A stretch of 64,000 nt of DNA, taken from an uncultured Paracoccaceae bacterium (GTDB taxonomy: Bacteria > Pseudomonadota > Alphaproteobacteria > Rhodobacterales > Rhodobacteraceae). The notes below the pieces were generated by a model that worked only from the letters and a program-made list of their open reading frames with translations, ran no database searches and was not told the origin of the DNA. This document shows positions 18,961-28,156 of the stretch, in pieces (the first letter of the stretch is position 1; every line of letters starts with the position of its first letter). The stretch is from positions 124,001 to 188,000 of the forward strand of contig CALSNT010000018.1 of NCBI GenBank assembly GCA_943787785.1, given 5' to 3'. A program made the position numbers and the translations under genes.

Positions 18961-20115
18961 ATGCCGAAACCCGCCAACCGCATAACCGCATCCGCTCCGA
19001 AGAACTTCGGTATGTTCGCCCGCGCAATGGCGGTTCCCGGCGACCTCATCCATCTGGAACTGGGTATGCCCGCCGCCGATACGCCCGACCACATCAAGGC
19101 GGCAACGATCCAGGCGCTGCGCGATGGTCATGTGCATTACTCTGATCTGCGCGGCATCGAACCGTTGCGCGCCGCCCTGGCGGCAAAACTAAGCAGTCAG
19201 AACGACTTGAACGTCACCGCCGATGACATCCTGGTCACCAACGGGCTGACCCAGGCCAGTTTCGCCGCCTTCATGGCCCTGCTTGATCCGGGCGACGAAT
19301 GCATCCTGCCTGAACCCTATTACCCGCAGCACCTCGGCAAGATCGAGCTTGCCGGGGCGGTGCCGGTTTTCGCGCCACTCGCCGGGCCAGATTTCGCGAT
19401 CACCCATGCCGCGCTGGAACCGCATATCACGTCGCGGACCAAGATGATCTCCATCGTTAACCCCTGCAATCCGACCGGTCGGGTCTATTCCCTCGAAGAA
19501 TTGCAGATCATCGCAGACCTCGCCATCGACCATGACCTCTGGGTGATCTCGGACGAGGTCTATGAGCATATCACTTATGGCGCGCAGCATATCTCGGTCG
19601 GCTCGCTGCCCGGCATGGCCGCACGGACGATCACCATGTCGGCGTTCACCAAGGCCTATGCGATGGACGGCTGGCGCATCGGCTATCTGACGGCGCACCC
19701 AGACGTGATGCCCGCGCTGATGAAGATCACCACGAACGAGGTCACCCACGTCAACACCTTCATCCAATACGGTGCCGTCGCGGCACTGACCGGCCCGCCT
19801 GATGCGCTGGCAAGGATGGTCGCCGACGACCGCGTCGCGCGCGATTTGGTGGTGGCACGGCTCAACCAGATGCCGGGGGTCACCTGCCCGGAACCGGAAG
19901 GGACAATCTATGCCTTTCCGGACATTACAGCGACTGGGATGGCGTCTCAGGAACTGGCCGAGATGATGATGCACGACGTCGGCGTGGTGGTCGAAGCCGG
20001 ATCATTCTACGGCGACGCTGGAGAGGGGCATCTGAGGGTCTGTTTCGGGGCGCAACCGATGGATCGGTTGAGCGACGCCATGGATCGGATGCAGCGTTTT
20101 TTCAATGAATTATAA
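18961..20115 (+). CDS. Class I/II pyridoxal-phosphate aminotransferase
   Basis: The 384-residue fold-type I aminotransferase has the PLP lysine in SAFTKAYAMDGWRIGY and the NPCNPTGRVY and SDEVYEHITY signatures of aspartate/aromatic aminotransferases. It ends the plus-strand operon and overlaps the convergent kynureninase-like gene by 14 bases. An aromatic aminotransferase would supply arylpyruvate for IorAB encoded in the divergent operon. This link is inferred from context only. Confidence 0.88.
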   Translation: MPKPANRITASAPKNFGMFARAMAVPGDLIHLELGMPAADTPDHIKAATIQALRDGHVHYSDLRGIEPLRAALAAKLSSQNDLNVTADDILVTNGLTQASFAAFMALLDPGDECILPEPYYPQHLGKIELAGAVPVFAPLAGPDFAITHAALEPHITSRTKMISIVNPCNPTGRVYSLEELQIIADLAIDHDLWVISDEVYEHITYGAQHISVGSLPGMAARTITMSAFTKAYAMDGWRIGYLTAHPDVMPALMKITTNEVTHVNTFIQYGAVAALTGPPDALARMVADDRVARDLVVARLNQMPGVTCPEPEGTIYAFPDITATGMASQELAEMMMHDVGVVVEAGSFYGDAGEGHLRVCFGAQPMDRLSDAMDRMQRFFNEL

Positions 20116-21229
20116 GAATTTCTTCAAGCGATGAGAGAAGGTATTCTACGTGCTCTTCTGCCGTGATTATCCCGGGCGACAGCCTGAGTGTCAGCCCACG
20201 ACAATCGGTGTGGACACCACGCCCACGAAATTCATTGATCATTGCGCTCGTGTCTGTCCCTTCTGGCAATCGCAGCATGACCGATCCACCACGCCGCGCC
20301 TCCTGCTCCGGTCCTGCCAGCGGCAGTCCAAGCGCGTCGGCTCCGACTACAATCTGCGTCTGAAGCGCCCGGTTATGCGCCAGCATGGCAGCCTTGTCCT
20401 GTGTGGCGTGCCACCGCAACGCAGGAACACTGGCAAGGGCTGCAATGACTGATGGCGTGCCATGATCGAACCGTCGCACATCCGGCGCATAAGTGAATCC
20501 ATCCAGGTCCCAGGCGAACGGGTCAGGCTGGCTGAACCAGCCGCGTAGCTCCGGGCGCAACTCGGGAATCAGGTCGGGCCGGACCTGCAAAACCCCGGCG
20601 CCGGAAGCACCGCAGAGCCACTTCAGCGAGGTCGATACAGCCGCATCCGGCGTGAAATCGGTCAGGGAATACGGAATAATTCCAATACCTTGCGTCAAGT
20701 CGTGCACGACCAGCGATCCCATCGCCTGCCCGTGCGCAGTCAACCCCGCCAAATCGCACCGCCAACTGGCCGTCGACGTCACAAAGGTCAGCAACGCAAG
20801 GCCCACATCAGGCCCCCAGCTGTCCAGAATATCCTCGTCCCGGACCCAGGTTTCACCCTGTCGCAGCGGCACCGTGTCGAGCGTGAAACCAAACCGTTCC
20901 GCCAACCCTGCCAGCAGAAAATGCAGCGACGGAAAGCAATCCGCAGTCACCAACACACGCTTGCCGCGCAGGCGGTCCTCGGGCAACGACCCGATCAGCG
21001 AATAGAGGGCAGACGTAACATTATCCGCTGTCGTCAATGACCCCTTGGGCGCGTTGATCAAAGCCTCCCAAAGCGCGATGAACTCGGCGCGGCGTTCCAG
21101 CACGCGCGGCCATTGGCTGTCGTCATCTGCGGCCCAAACCTCGGCGTACTCCGCCAGCGCAGCCGACATTTCTGTCGCCTTTTCAGGATATTGCCCGATG
21201 GAGTGATAGAGGAAATAACCCGGCGTCAT
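20102..21229 (-). CDS. Kynureninase-like class V PLP enzyme
   Basis: This 375-residue fold-type I enzyme of the class V / kynureninase group has the PLP Asp in HDLTQG and the Schiff-base Lys in STSLKWLCGASGAG. A DHGTPSVIA segment follows. It is the last gene of the 14-gene minus-strand operon, overlapping the RidA gene by ATGA. A separate, more canonical kynureninase is at 40276. In an anthranilate operon this enzyme could release anthranilate from kynurenine or a substituted kynurenine, but cysteine-desulfurase-like or other C-C lyase chemistry cannot be excluded. Confidence 0.78.
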   Translation of the reverse strand: MTPGYFLYHSIGQYPEKATEMSAALAEYAEVWAADDDSQWPRVLERRAEFIALWEALINAPKGSLTTADNVTSALYSLIGSLPEDRLRGKRVLVTADCFPSLHFLLAGLAERFGFTLDTVPLRQGETWVRDEDILDSWGPDVGLALLTFVTSTASWRCDLAGLTAHGQAMGSLVVHDLTQGIGIIPYSLTDFTPDAAVSTSLKWLCGASGAGVLQVRPDLIPELRPELRGWFSQPDPFAWDLDGFTYAPDVRRFDHGTPSVIAALASVPALRWHATQDKAAMLAHNRALQTQIVVGADALGLPLAGPEQEARRGGSVMLRLPEGTDTSAMINEFRGRGVHTDCRGLTLRLSPGIITAEEHVEYLLSSLEEILIIH

Positions 21230-21624
21230 TGTGGGATCACGGCTGTCGCCTCGATCTCGATCAGCGCCTCATCCTCGATCAACGCGCTAACCACCACCAT
21301 CGTCATTGCCGGAAAGTGTTTGCCAAGAACGCGCCGATATGCCTGCCCGACTTCGCCTTGGCGGGCGAGATATTCGGCCTTGTCGGTGACATACCATGTC
21401 AGGCGCGTCAGATGTTCAGCCGCCCCTCCGGCAGCTTCGACCACAGCCAGAATATTGCGCAGCGCCTGTTCCATTTGGCCTATGAAATCAAGGCTTTCGA
21501 ACACCTTAGCTGCGGTCCAGCCGATCTGGCCGCCGACAAACAGCACACCGTTCTCGGCCATCATCCCATTGGAATACCCCAATGGAGGCGCCCAGCCTTC
21601 GGGTTGGATCGGTTTGGCGGTCAT
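21226..21624 (-). CDS. RidA/YjgF-family imine/enamine deaminase
   Basis: The 132-residue RidA-superfamily protein has the conserved core VLFVGGQIGW, then LRNILAVVEAAGG and FPAMTMVVV. Family members hydrolyse reactive imines and enamines or act on ring-cleavage amino intermediates. The family's invariant Arg near the C-terminus is not evident, so deaminase activity is uncertain. It is coupled on both sides by ATGA overlaps. In the 2-aminobenzoyl-CoA route an enamine-deaminating protein would make sense for removing the ring amino group. Confidence 0.82.
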   Translation of the reverse strand: MTAKPIQPEGWAPPLGYSNGMMAENGVLFVGGQIGWTAAKVFESLDFIGQMEQALRNILAVVEAAGGAAEHLTRLTWYVTDKAEYLARQGEVGQAYRRVLGKHFPAMTMVVVSALIEDEALIEIEATAVIPQ

Positions 21625-22034
21625 GGCGCGTCCTCCATGAAAGCGGTCATCTTGCCCCGTAGATCGTCGGGCCAGGGATCACTGCGCATTGTCGTCAAGT
21701 TCAACCACACGATCGTCGCCGTACAGTCAAAACGCTGGGTGCCACCACCCGCCGCCACGATGCTCAACCGGGCTGAGCTACGCCCGATTCTCACCGGCGC
21801 CACCGAGAAATCGATGCGTTCGCCCAATCGCGACGGAGCTGTGAAATCAATCTCCAATCCCGCCATCGGCACCCCGTGGCCGTCCGGCCCATGCATTTGG
21901 TCGTATGGGCGTCCCATGCTGGCCATCCATTCCTCCATCATCGTATTTATCAACTCAAAATAGCGTGGATAGAAGACAATCCCGGCGGGATCGCAATGCT
22001 GGAATCGAATTGTTTGGGTGACATTGAAGGGCAC
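21621..22034 (-). CDS. Acyl-CoA thioesterase, 4-hydroxybenzoyl-CoA thioesterase family
   Basis: The 137-residue hot-dog-fold protein carries the 4HBT signature HCDPAGIVFYPRYF near residues 13-26, where the Asp is the catalytic residue. It probably hydrolyses an aromatic or dead-end CoA ester to recycle CoA in the operon. It starts two bases before the livF stop and overlaps the RidA gene by ATGA. Confidence 0.88.
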   Translation of the reverse strand: MPFNVTQTIRFQHCDPAGIVFYPRYFELINTMMEEWMASMGRPYDQMHGPDGHGVPMAGLEIDFTAPSRLGERIDFSVAPVRIGRSSARLSIVAAGGGTQRFDCTATIVWLNLTTMRSDPWPDDLRGKMTAFMEDAP

Positions 22035-22036
22035 GT

Positions 22037-22723
22037 TTAAACTCCGAGGTATTTATTGGTGAGGTCGTTTGTTAGCGCGTCGGGCCCACCGTGCCAGACA
22101 TCGCGCCCCCGTTCGAGGATGACGCATTGATCAGCGATCGTGGATAACTCTCTCACAGATTTATCCACAATAAGAATGCTTTGCCCATCATCTTTTAAGC
22201 AATGAATTGCTTGCCAGATTTCCTGGCGAACAACCGGAGCAAGCCCCTCGGTCGCTTCGTCCAGGATCAGCAGGCGCGGGTTGGTCATCAAGGCGCGGCC
22301 GATGACCAGCATCTGTTGCTCGCCTCCGGAGAGCGTTCGTGCGGACTGGTTCAGACGCTCCCCCAGACGCGGAAACAACCCGACAACTTTGGATTGGTCC
22401 CATGGGCCGGATTTTGCCGCGGCGACCAGATTCTCGCGCACAGAAAGTGGTGCAAAGACCCGTCGTCCTTCTGGCACCAATCCGATGCCAAGCCGCGCCG
22501 CGCGGTGGCTTGGAACCCGCGTCAGGTCCGTGCCCCCAAACCGGATAACTCCGGTCGACGGCAGCATCCGCATCAGGCAGGCGATTGTCGTCGTCTTGCC
22601 CATTCCGTTGCGACCCATCAGGGCGACGGCCTGCCCCTCCGCAACGCTGAGGCTGACGCCGAACAGCGCCTGACTGGAACCGTAAAAGGCATTCAGATCA
22701 GATACTTCCAGCAAGGCACTCAT
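22037..22723 (-). CDS. livF: Branched-chain-amino-acid-type ABC transporter ATP-binding protein LivF
   Basis: The 228-residue ATPase has Walker A GRNGMGKTT (residues 37-45), signature LSGGEQQML and Walker B LLILDEATEGLAP. The last motif is characteristic of LivF. The start overlaps the livG stop by ATGA. Liv-type transporters within aromatic catabolic operons often import aromatic acids such as benzoate derivatives, so anthranilate is the likely substrate here. Confidence 0.92.
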   Translation of the reverse strand: MSALLEVSDLNAFYGSSQALFGVSLSVAEGQAVALMGRNGMGKTTTIACLMRMLPSTGVIRFGGTDLTRVPSHRAARLGIGLVPEGRRVFAPLSVRENLVAAAKSGPWDQSKVVGLFPRLGERLNQSARTLSGGEQQMLVIGRALMTNPRLLILDEATEGLAPVVRQEIWQAIHCLKDDGQSILIVDKSVRELSTIADQCVILERGRDVWHGGPDALTNDLTNKYLGV

Positions 22724-23475
22724 GCGTCGTCACCCAAATAGACGCGGTGCACTTCTGGATCGTTGCGAATGTCATCAACGCTCCCTGTCGCAATAACCCG
22801 CCCCGACACCAACACGGAAATCCGGTCACTTAGCGCGAACACGGCGTCCATGTCATGTTCCACCAGCAGGATCGGTGCCTGCAGCACCAGCGAACGCAGC
22901 AGAATGCCCAATTCGGCGGCCCCCTCGGCCCCCATCCCCGCCATCGGTTCGTCCAGCAGGAAGGCGCGCGGTTGCAGCGCCAGCGCCATCGCAACTTCCA
23001 GTTTGCGCCGCTCTCCGTGGCTGAGCTTTGCTGCCGGGACCTCCGCCCGATCGATGAGGCCGGCTGCTGCGATGTGCTTGTGCGCTGATCCTGTCAGTGT
23101 CGCATCCGACAGCGCAGCGCGAAAGAACCGAAAGGTTCCGCCATCCGCGCCCTGCGCTGCCAGCATGACGTTCTGCAACACCGTAAAGTCCGCAACGACC
23201 GAGGAAATCTGAAACGTTCGCGCCAATCCGGAACGCGCCCGCGCCGCCACGTCCAAGGCACTGATATCGCGCCCCAGAAACCGGATCGTTCCTGCGTCGG
23301 GTTTAAGTTCTCCCGTTATCAGATTGATTAAAGTTGATTTTCCTGCGCCGTTTGGCCCAATTAACGCGTGAATTTCGCCCGGCATGAGGTCCAGCGAGGC
23401 ACTATCCGTCGCCTTCAATGCGCCGAAGCTGCGGCTGAGGCCGCTTAGGGACAGCACCGGGTCAGCCACGGCCAT
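22720..23475 (-). CDS. livG: Branched-chain-amino-acid-type ABC transporter ATP-binding protein LivG
   Basis: The 251-residue ATPase has Walker A GPNGAGKST (residues 40-48), signature LSHGERRKLEVAMAL and Walker B AFLLDEPMAGMG. LSHGE is typical of LivG in aromatic-acid transport systems. It overlaps livM by 14 bases and livF by four. Confidence 0.92.
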   Translation of the reverse strand: MAVADPVLSLSGLSRSFGALKATDSASLDLMPGEIHALIGPNGAGKSTLINLITGELKPDAGTIRFLGRDISALDVAARARSGLARTFQISSVVADFTVLQNVMLAAQGADGGTFRFFRAALSDATLTGSAHKHIAAAGLIDRAEVPAAKLSHGERRKLEVAMALALQPRAFLLDEPMAGMGAEGAAELGILLRSLVLQAPILLVEHDMDAVFALSDRISVLVSGRVIATGSVDDIRNDPEVHRVYLGDDA

Positions 23476-24440
23476 CCCTCGCCAGCACGCCGACTATCCC
23501 GCCGCGCGCGAACAGCACTACGCCCAGCAGCAGTGCGCCAAGGAACAACTGCCAATAATCGCTGACGCCGCCCAGATTGTGTTCCATCAGGATGAACAAC
23601 CCGGCCCCGGCGAGTGGGCCGAACAGCCGCCCGACCCCACCCAGGATAACAAATATGAGAATCTCTCCGGAGGTCTGCCAACTCAGCATCGAGGGGCTCA
23701 CGAAACGGTTCAGATCGGCGAACAGTGCGCCCGCCAACCCGGTGATCGCACCGGAAATGGCAAAGGCAACCAGCAGCACGCCGAAAGGGCGAATGCCAAC
23801 TGCACTCAGACGTTGGCGATTTTGCCGGGCGGCTTGCAGGGCTAGGCCGAAGCGTGATCCGCCAAGCCTCCAGACCAGAAATATCGCCGCCATCAGAAGG
23901 ATATAGCAGATCGCGAAGAACTGGATCGGAGCCAGCGTGTTGAGGCCGGGAAAGCCGCTGCGGACGTAAATCGGCAGACCATCTTCGCCGCCATATGCGG
24001 GCCAGCTGATGGCGAAGAAAAAGAACATCTGCCCCAAAAGCCAGCGTAATCATGATGAAGAAAATGCCACTGGTTCGCAGGCTGAGCGCTCCGATTAACA
24101 ATGCCGCCAGGGTTGCCGCAATCATCGCCACCGGCCATATGATCAGCATCTGCGTCGTGCCAGAAATCTCGATTGGCCAAGTGAAGATCGGTGTGTAAGC
24201 CAAGCCGCTGCTTGCCAGAATCCCGCTGGCATAGCCGCCGATCCCGAAGAAGGCTGCGTGGCCAAAGCTGACCAGACCGCCGTAGCCGAGTGCCAGGTTC
24301 AACCCCACCCCGGCCAACGCCAGCACCGCCACCTTCGTTGCCAAAGTAATCACAAACGGCTCATCCAGGATCAGTGCCACAAGCGGTATCACCAGCAGCG
24401 CGCCCGCGAGCGTTCCGTTGATCCAAGCGAGGCGGCTCAC
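23462..24440 (-). pseudogene. livM: Branched-chain-type ABC transporter permease LivM, one frameshift
   Basis: The N-terminal half (through LRTSGIFFIMITLAFG) and C-terminal half (from QMFFFFAISWPAYGG) lie in different frames. The break is a C4 run at 24032-24035 on the plus strand; deleting one base gives a continuous 325-residue permease. About nine membrane helices are present, with GYGGLVSFGHAAFFGIG early and ILIFVILGGVGRLFGP late, both family hallmarks. Coupling with livH (ATGA) and livG is preserved. The intact sequence on both sides argues for a sequencing insertion, not loss of function. Confidence 0.86.
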
Positions 24441-25360
24441 GCCGGTGCCTCGCCGAACAACCCGCTCGGTCGCCAGATCAGCACCCCCGCCATCAACACG
24501 TAGATCGCCATCGAGGCCAGCGAAGAGCCGACGGCGGTGGCGGCAGCAGGCTCCATGAACAGACCGAACGCTTCAGGCAGCAGCACTCGGCCCAGCGTAT
24601 CGGTCAACCCGACCAGCAGCGCCCCGACCAGCGCTCCCTTGATCGACCCGATGCCGCCGATCACGATCACCACGAAGGCCAGGATCAGCACCGGCTCGCC
24701 CATGCCGACCTGCACGGACTGGATTGTCCCGACCAGTGCGCCGGCGAGGCCCGCCAGTGCCGCGCCAAGTGCGAAGACCAGCGTGTAAAGCCGCCCAATG
24801 TCGACGCCGAGGGCCGCGATCATCTGGCGGTCCGCCTCGCCCGCGCGGATCTGGATGCCGATGCGCGTGCCGCTGATCAGCCAGCATAACCCTCCGGCGA
24901 CCCCCAGACCGGCCCCGATCAGCGCAAGACGATAGAGGGAGTATTCGATCCCGCCCGGCAAGGTCACCGCGCCGGAAAGAAGCGGCGGAACAGATAGGTA
25001 GAGGGGGAACGACCCGAACAGCCAGCGTGTCCCTTCCGAGAAAATCAGAATCAACGCGAAGGTTGCCAGCACCTGATCGAGGTGGTCACGAGTGTACAAA
25101 CGGCGGATCACTACCAGCTCGACCAATGCACCCGCCGCTGCCGCTGCTGCTAGCGCCGCCACCAACCCCAGCCAGAAGCTGCCCGTTGCCGTCGCGACGC
25201 CTGCACAGGCAAAAGCGCCCACCATGTAAAGCGATCCGTGGGCAAGGTTGATCAGCCCCATGACGCCGAACACCAGCGTCAGCCCGGCGGCCATCAGGAA
25301 CAGCATCAGCCCGAATTGCAGCCCGTTCAGGAGCTGCTCTATGAACAATATCAGGGACAT
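24437..25360 (-). CDS. livH: Branched-chain-amino-acid-type ABC transporter permease LivH
   Basis: The 307-residue permease has about eight membrane helices. The LivH signature MGLINLAHGSLYMVGA is near residue 35 and IVIGGIGSIKGALVGALLVG lies in the second half. ATG 25360 was chosen over an upstream extension because the first membrane helix begins there and the upstream stretch lies in the intercistronic hairpin. It overlaps livM by ATGA. Confidence 0.92.
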   Translation of the reverse strand: MSLILFIEQLLNGLQFGLMLFLMAAGLTLVFGVMGLINLAHGSLYMVGAFACAGVATATGSFWLGLVAALAAAAAAGALVELVVIRRLYTRDHLDQVLATFALILIFSEGTRWLFGSFPLYLSVPPLLSGAVTLPGGIEYSLYRLALIGAGLGVAGGLCWLISGTRIGIQIRAGEADRQMIAALGVDIGRLYTLVFALGAALAGLAGALVGTIQSVQVGMGEPVLILAFVVIVIGGIGSIKGALVGALLVGLTDTLGRVLLPEAFGLFMEPAAATAVGSSLASMAIYVLMAGVLIWRPSGLFGEAPA

Positions 25361-25366
25361 GAGAGT

Positions 25367-25390
25367 CGGGGCGGACCTATGCCCGCCCCG
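25367..25390 (-). promoter_or_regulatory. Intercistronic GC hairpin between livJ and livH
   Basis: CGGGGCGG and CCGCCCCG form a perfect eight-base-pair stem with an eight-base loop. It sits seven bases after the livJ stop and six before livH. There is no T tract on the minus strand. It is likely a transcript stabiliser or partial attenuator that favours binding-protein expression. Confidence 0.7.
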
Positions 25391-25397
25391 CCCGCGA

Positions 25398-26528
25398 TCA
25401 GAAGCTGCACTCAGCCGCGTAGGCGTCCGCGTGGTCTTCAAGCGCCGTTCCGACGATCATATTCGTCAACACCTCACCCTCTTTGATGACCTCGCGCACG
25501 TAGATATCCTGGATCGGATGGTGGTTCGGACCGAAGGCGAAATCGCCACGTGTGCTGTCGAATTCGGCCGCCTCAAGTGCAGCCTGAAACGCCGCCGCAT
25601 CGCTGACCGGGGCGGTCGCCGCCGCGCTCAGCAACAGATTGGCAGTGTCAAACCCCTGGCTGGCATAAAGTGACGGCAGCCGCCCGTATTCAGCCTCGAA
25701 GCTTTCGACGAAAGCCGCATTGGTCGCATTGTCGATGTCCTTGGACCATTGCGAGGTGTTCTTCACCCCAAGTGCTGCATCACCTACGGCCTGCAAGATG
25801 ACTTGATCAAAAGAGAATGCTGGCCCAAGCAAAGGTATATCAACACCACTTTCAGCATACTGCTTCATGAAGCTGATACCCATGCCGCCCGGCAGGAAGA
25901 AAAACACAGAATCCGCGCCGCTCGCCCGGATCTGGGCGATCTCTGCTGCGTAGTCCGTCTGACCCAGCTGAGTATAAACTTCGTCCGCGACTGCACCCTC
26001 GTACATCCGCTTGTACCCGGTCAGCGCGTCCTGTCCCGCGGGATAGTTCGGAGCCATGATGAAGCTATTGGCCAGACCGGCAGTATTCGCGTAAGCACCT
26101 GCAGCCTCATGCAAATTATCGTTCTGCCAGGCGACGTTGAAGTACAGTGGGCTGCAGCCTTTCCCGGCCAAAGCTGAGGGCCCTGCGTTCGGAGAAAGAT
26201 AGAATTTCCCTTGCGCTGTCGCGGCCGGGACAACCGCCATGGCAAGGTTCGACCAGATGATGCCTGTCAGCACGTCGACCTTCTCAGATTGGATCATCTT
26301 GTCGGCCAGTTGCACGGCAACCTCTGGTTTGCGCTGGTCATCCTCGACGATCAGCTCGATCTCGTTGCCCTCGGCCTGCTTCAGCGCCAGCATGAAGCCA
26401 TCGCGCACGTCGATCCCAAGGCCCGCGCCGCCACCGGAGAGGGTCGTAATCATGCCGACCTTTACCGGTTCGGCGGTTGCCGCCGTAGCCAGCGCGAGAG
26501 CGGCAAGTGTCGTAAGTGTCTTTCTCAT
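25398..26528 (-). CDS. livJ: ABC transporter substrate-binding protein, LivJ type
   Basis: The 376-residue periplasmic protein has a signal peptide ending near ATAATAEP. It has the Peripla_BP_6 layout: VKVGMITTLSGGGAGLG, then DDQRKPEVAVQLADKMI and SPNAGPSALAGKGC. ATG 26528 follows GGGAG; an upstream in-frame extension belongs to the ligase 3' end. Encoded next to a 2-aminobenzoate-type CoA ligase, it probably binds anthranilate or another aromatic acid rather than leucine. Confidence 0.9.
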   Translation of the reverse strand: MRKTLTTLAALALATAATAEPVKVGMITTLSGGGAGLGIDVRDGFMLALKQAEGNEIELIVEDDQRKPEVAVQLADKMIQSEKVDVLTGIIWSNLAMAVVPAATAQGKFYLSPNAGPSALAGKGCSPLYFNVAWQNDNLHEAAGAYANTAGLANSFIMAPNYPAGQDALTGYKRMYEGAVADEVYTQLGQTDYAAEIAQIRASGADSVFFFLPGGMGISFMKQYAESGVDIPLLGPAFSFDQVILQAVGDAALGVKNTSQWSKDIDNATNAAFVESFEAEYGRLPSLYASQGFDTANLLLSAAATAPVSDAAAFQAALEAAEFDSTRGDFAFGPNHHPIQDIYVREVIKEGEVLTNMIVGTALEDHADAYAAECSF

Positions 26529-26548
26529 CGTAGTCTCCCTGATATGGT

Positions 26549-28156
26549 TCAGCTTTTGAGCCGGAACCGTTGGATTTTTCCGCTTTCTGTCTTTGGCAAA
26601 CTGCTGCAAAAAACAATACTTCGCGGGTACTTATATGGCGCGATCGTCGCTTTGACGTGATCTTGTAGAGTTCGTGCGTCTGCCATCGCACCCTTGCCTG
26701 GAACCACATGCGCCTGCACAATCTGGCCGCGCTCTTCGTCAGCGATACCGATAACAGCACACTCGGCGACATCGGGATGCGACAGCAGCGCGGCCTCCAC
26801 TTCCGGGGCCGCGATATTATAGCCGGCCGACAGGATCATGTCGTCAGAGCGTGCGGCGAAATGGAAACGGCCATCGGCGTCTTGCGAAAACGAGTCCCCG
26901 GTTATGTTCCAGCCATCGCGGACATAGATTTTTTGTCTATCGTCCGACAGATAGCGGCACCCGGTCGGCCCTTTGACTGCCAATAGCCCCACCGTGCCGC
27001 GCGGCACTTCATTCATATCGTCATCCACGACCCGAGCTTCGTACCCGGTCACTGGACGACCGGTGCAGGCCGGGTGGCTGTCACCAAAACGGTTGGAGGT
27101 GAAGATATGTAGCAACTCGGTTGCACCTATCCCGTCCAGCATCGGCTTACCCGTTTTAGCCATCCAGTCGTCATAGACCGGTGAGGGCAAGGTCTCACCA
27201 GCAGAAACCGCCGCACGTAAAGAACTTAGGTCAGCGCCCTCATCCATTGCACGAAGCATTGCGCGGTAAGCCGTCGGCGCGGTGAAACAAACCGTGGCTT
27301 TGTAGGTCTCGATGATCTCAACCATATTGGGCGGTGAGGCTGTTTCGAGCAGCGTCGCCGCCGCGCCGAAACGCAAAGGAAACACCGCCAACCCGCCGAG
27401 ACCGAATGTGAATGCCAAGGGCGGCGAGCCGACGAAGATGTCGTCGGGCGTGACCTGCAGAACTTCCTTCGCATAACCGTCGGCGATAATCAGCAGATCA
27501 CGGTGAAAGTGCATCGTCGCCTTGGGTTCACCCGTTGAACCAGACGTAAACCCCAGAAGCGCCACGTCATCGCGGCCGGTTCTGACCGCCTCGAAGCGCA
27601 CCGAATGCGCCAGCGCGGCGCGATCTAGTTCAGCATCGTGGTTGGCTGTACCATCGAAACCAACAACTGTTTTCAAGTGGTTGGAAGTTTTCGCACAGGC
27701 AATCATTTCGTCCATCAGGCGGGTATCGCAGAGCGCCAGCGTCACCTCGGCCTTATCAACGATCTTGGTCAGTTCCACCGCGCGCAGCATCGGCATGGTG
27801 TTGACCACAACAGCGCCGGCCTTGGTTGCCGCCAGCCAGGCCGCGACCATTGCCGGATTGTTCGCTGACCTGATAAGTACACGATTACCGGGCTTTACGC
27901 CGTAATTATCAACCAATGCCGCAGCTATGCGGTTGGTCCAGTCGGTGAGTTCTTTATAGGTCCGCTGGCGCCCGTTGCCAATCAAGGCGGTGTGATCTCC
28001 GAACCCTTTTTCCACCATCGCATCAGTCAGTTCCACGGCGCAGTTTAACCATTCAGGATAGGCAAAACCGTCGAGATTGATTTCAGGCCACTGGTCCGCC
28101 GGGGGCAGGTTGTCACGGGTGAATGTGTCGACGTGTCCGGTCGGGCCGAGGATCAT
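26549..28156 (-). CDS. Aryl-CoA ligase of the benzoate/2-aminobenzoate-CoA ligase group
   Basis: This 535-residue ANL-superfamily ligase has the P-loop [13 protein letters not shown] (about residue 197), [21 protein letters not shown] and the catalytic Lys in [14 protein letters not shown]. The GATELLHIF segment and the length resemble benzoate- and 2-aminobenzoate-CoA ligases. It activates an aromatic acid with ATP and CoA. Its operon partners (bifunctional flavin monooxygenase, RidA, kynureninase-like enzyme) point to anthranilate. It overlaps the acyl-CoA dehydrogenase gene by ATGA and is 20 bases from livJ. Confidence 0.87.
   Translation of the reverse strand: MILGPTGHVDTFTRDNLPPADQWPEINLDGFAYPEWLNCAVELTDAMVEKGFGDHTALIGNGRQRTYKELTDWTNRIAAALVDNYGVKPGNRVLIRSANNPAMVAAWLAATKAGAVVVNTMPMLRAVELTKIVDKAEVTLALCDTRLMDEMIACAKTSNHLKTVVGFDGTANHDAELDRAALAHSVRFEAVRTGRDDVALLGFTSGSTGEPKATMHFHRDLLIIADGYAKEVLQVTPDDIFVGSPPLAFTFGLGGLAVFPLRFGAAATLLETASPPNMVEIIETYKATVCFTAPTAYRAMLRAMDEGADLSSLRAAVSAGETLPSPVYDDWMAKTGKPMLDGIGATELLHIFTSNRFGDSHPACTGRPVTGYEARVVDDDMNEVPRGTVGLLAVKGPTGCRYLSDDRQKIYVRDGWNITGDSFSQDADGRFHFAARSDDMILSAGYNIAAPEVEAALLSHPDVAECAVIGIADEERGQIVQAHVVPGKGAMADARTLQDHVKATIAPYKYPRSIVFCSSLPKTESGKIQRFRLKS

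Noticed and set aside
23445-24440. A 331-codon livM frame taken as an alternative full-length product
   Set aside because: After the C4 run its sequence turns Arg-rich and loses all membrane helices, while the +1-corrected frame gives a normal permease.
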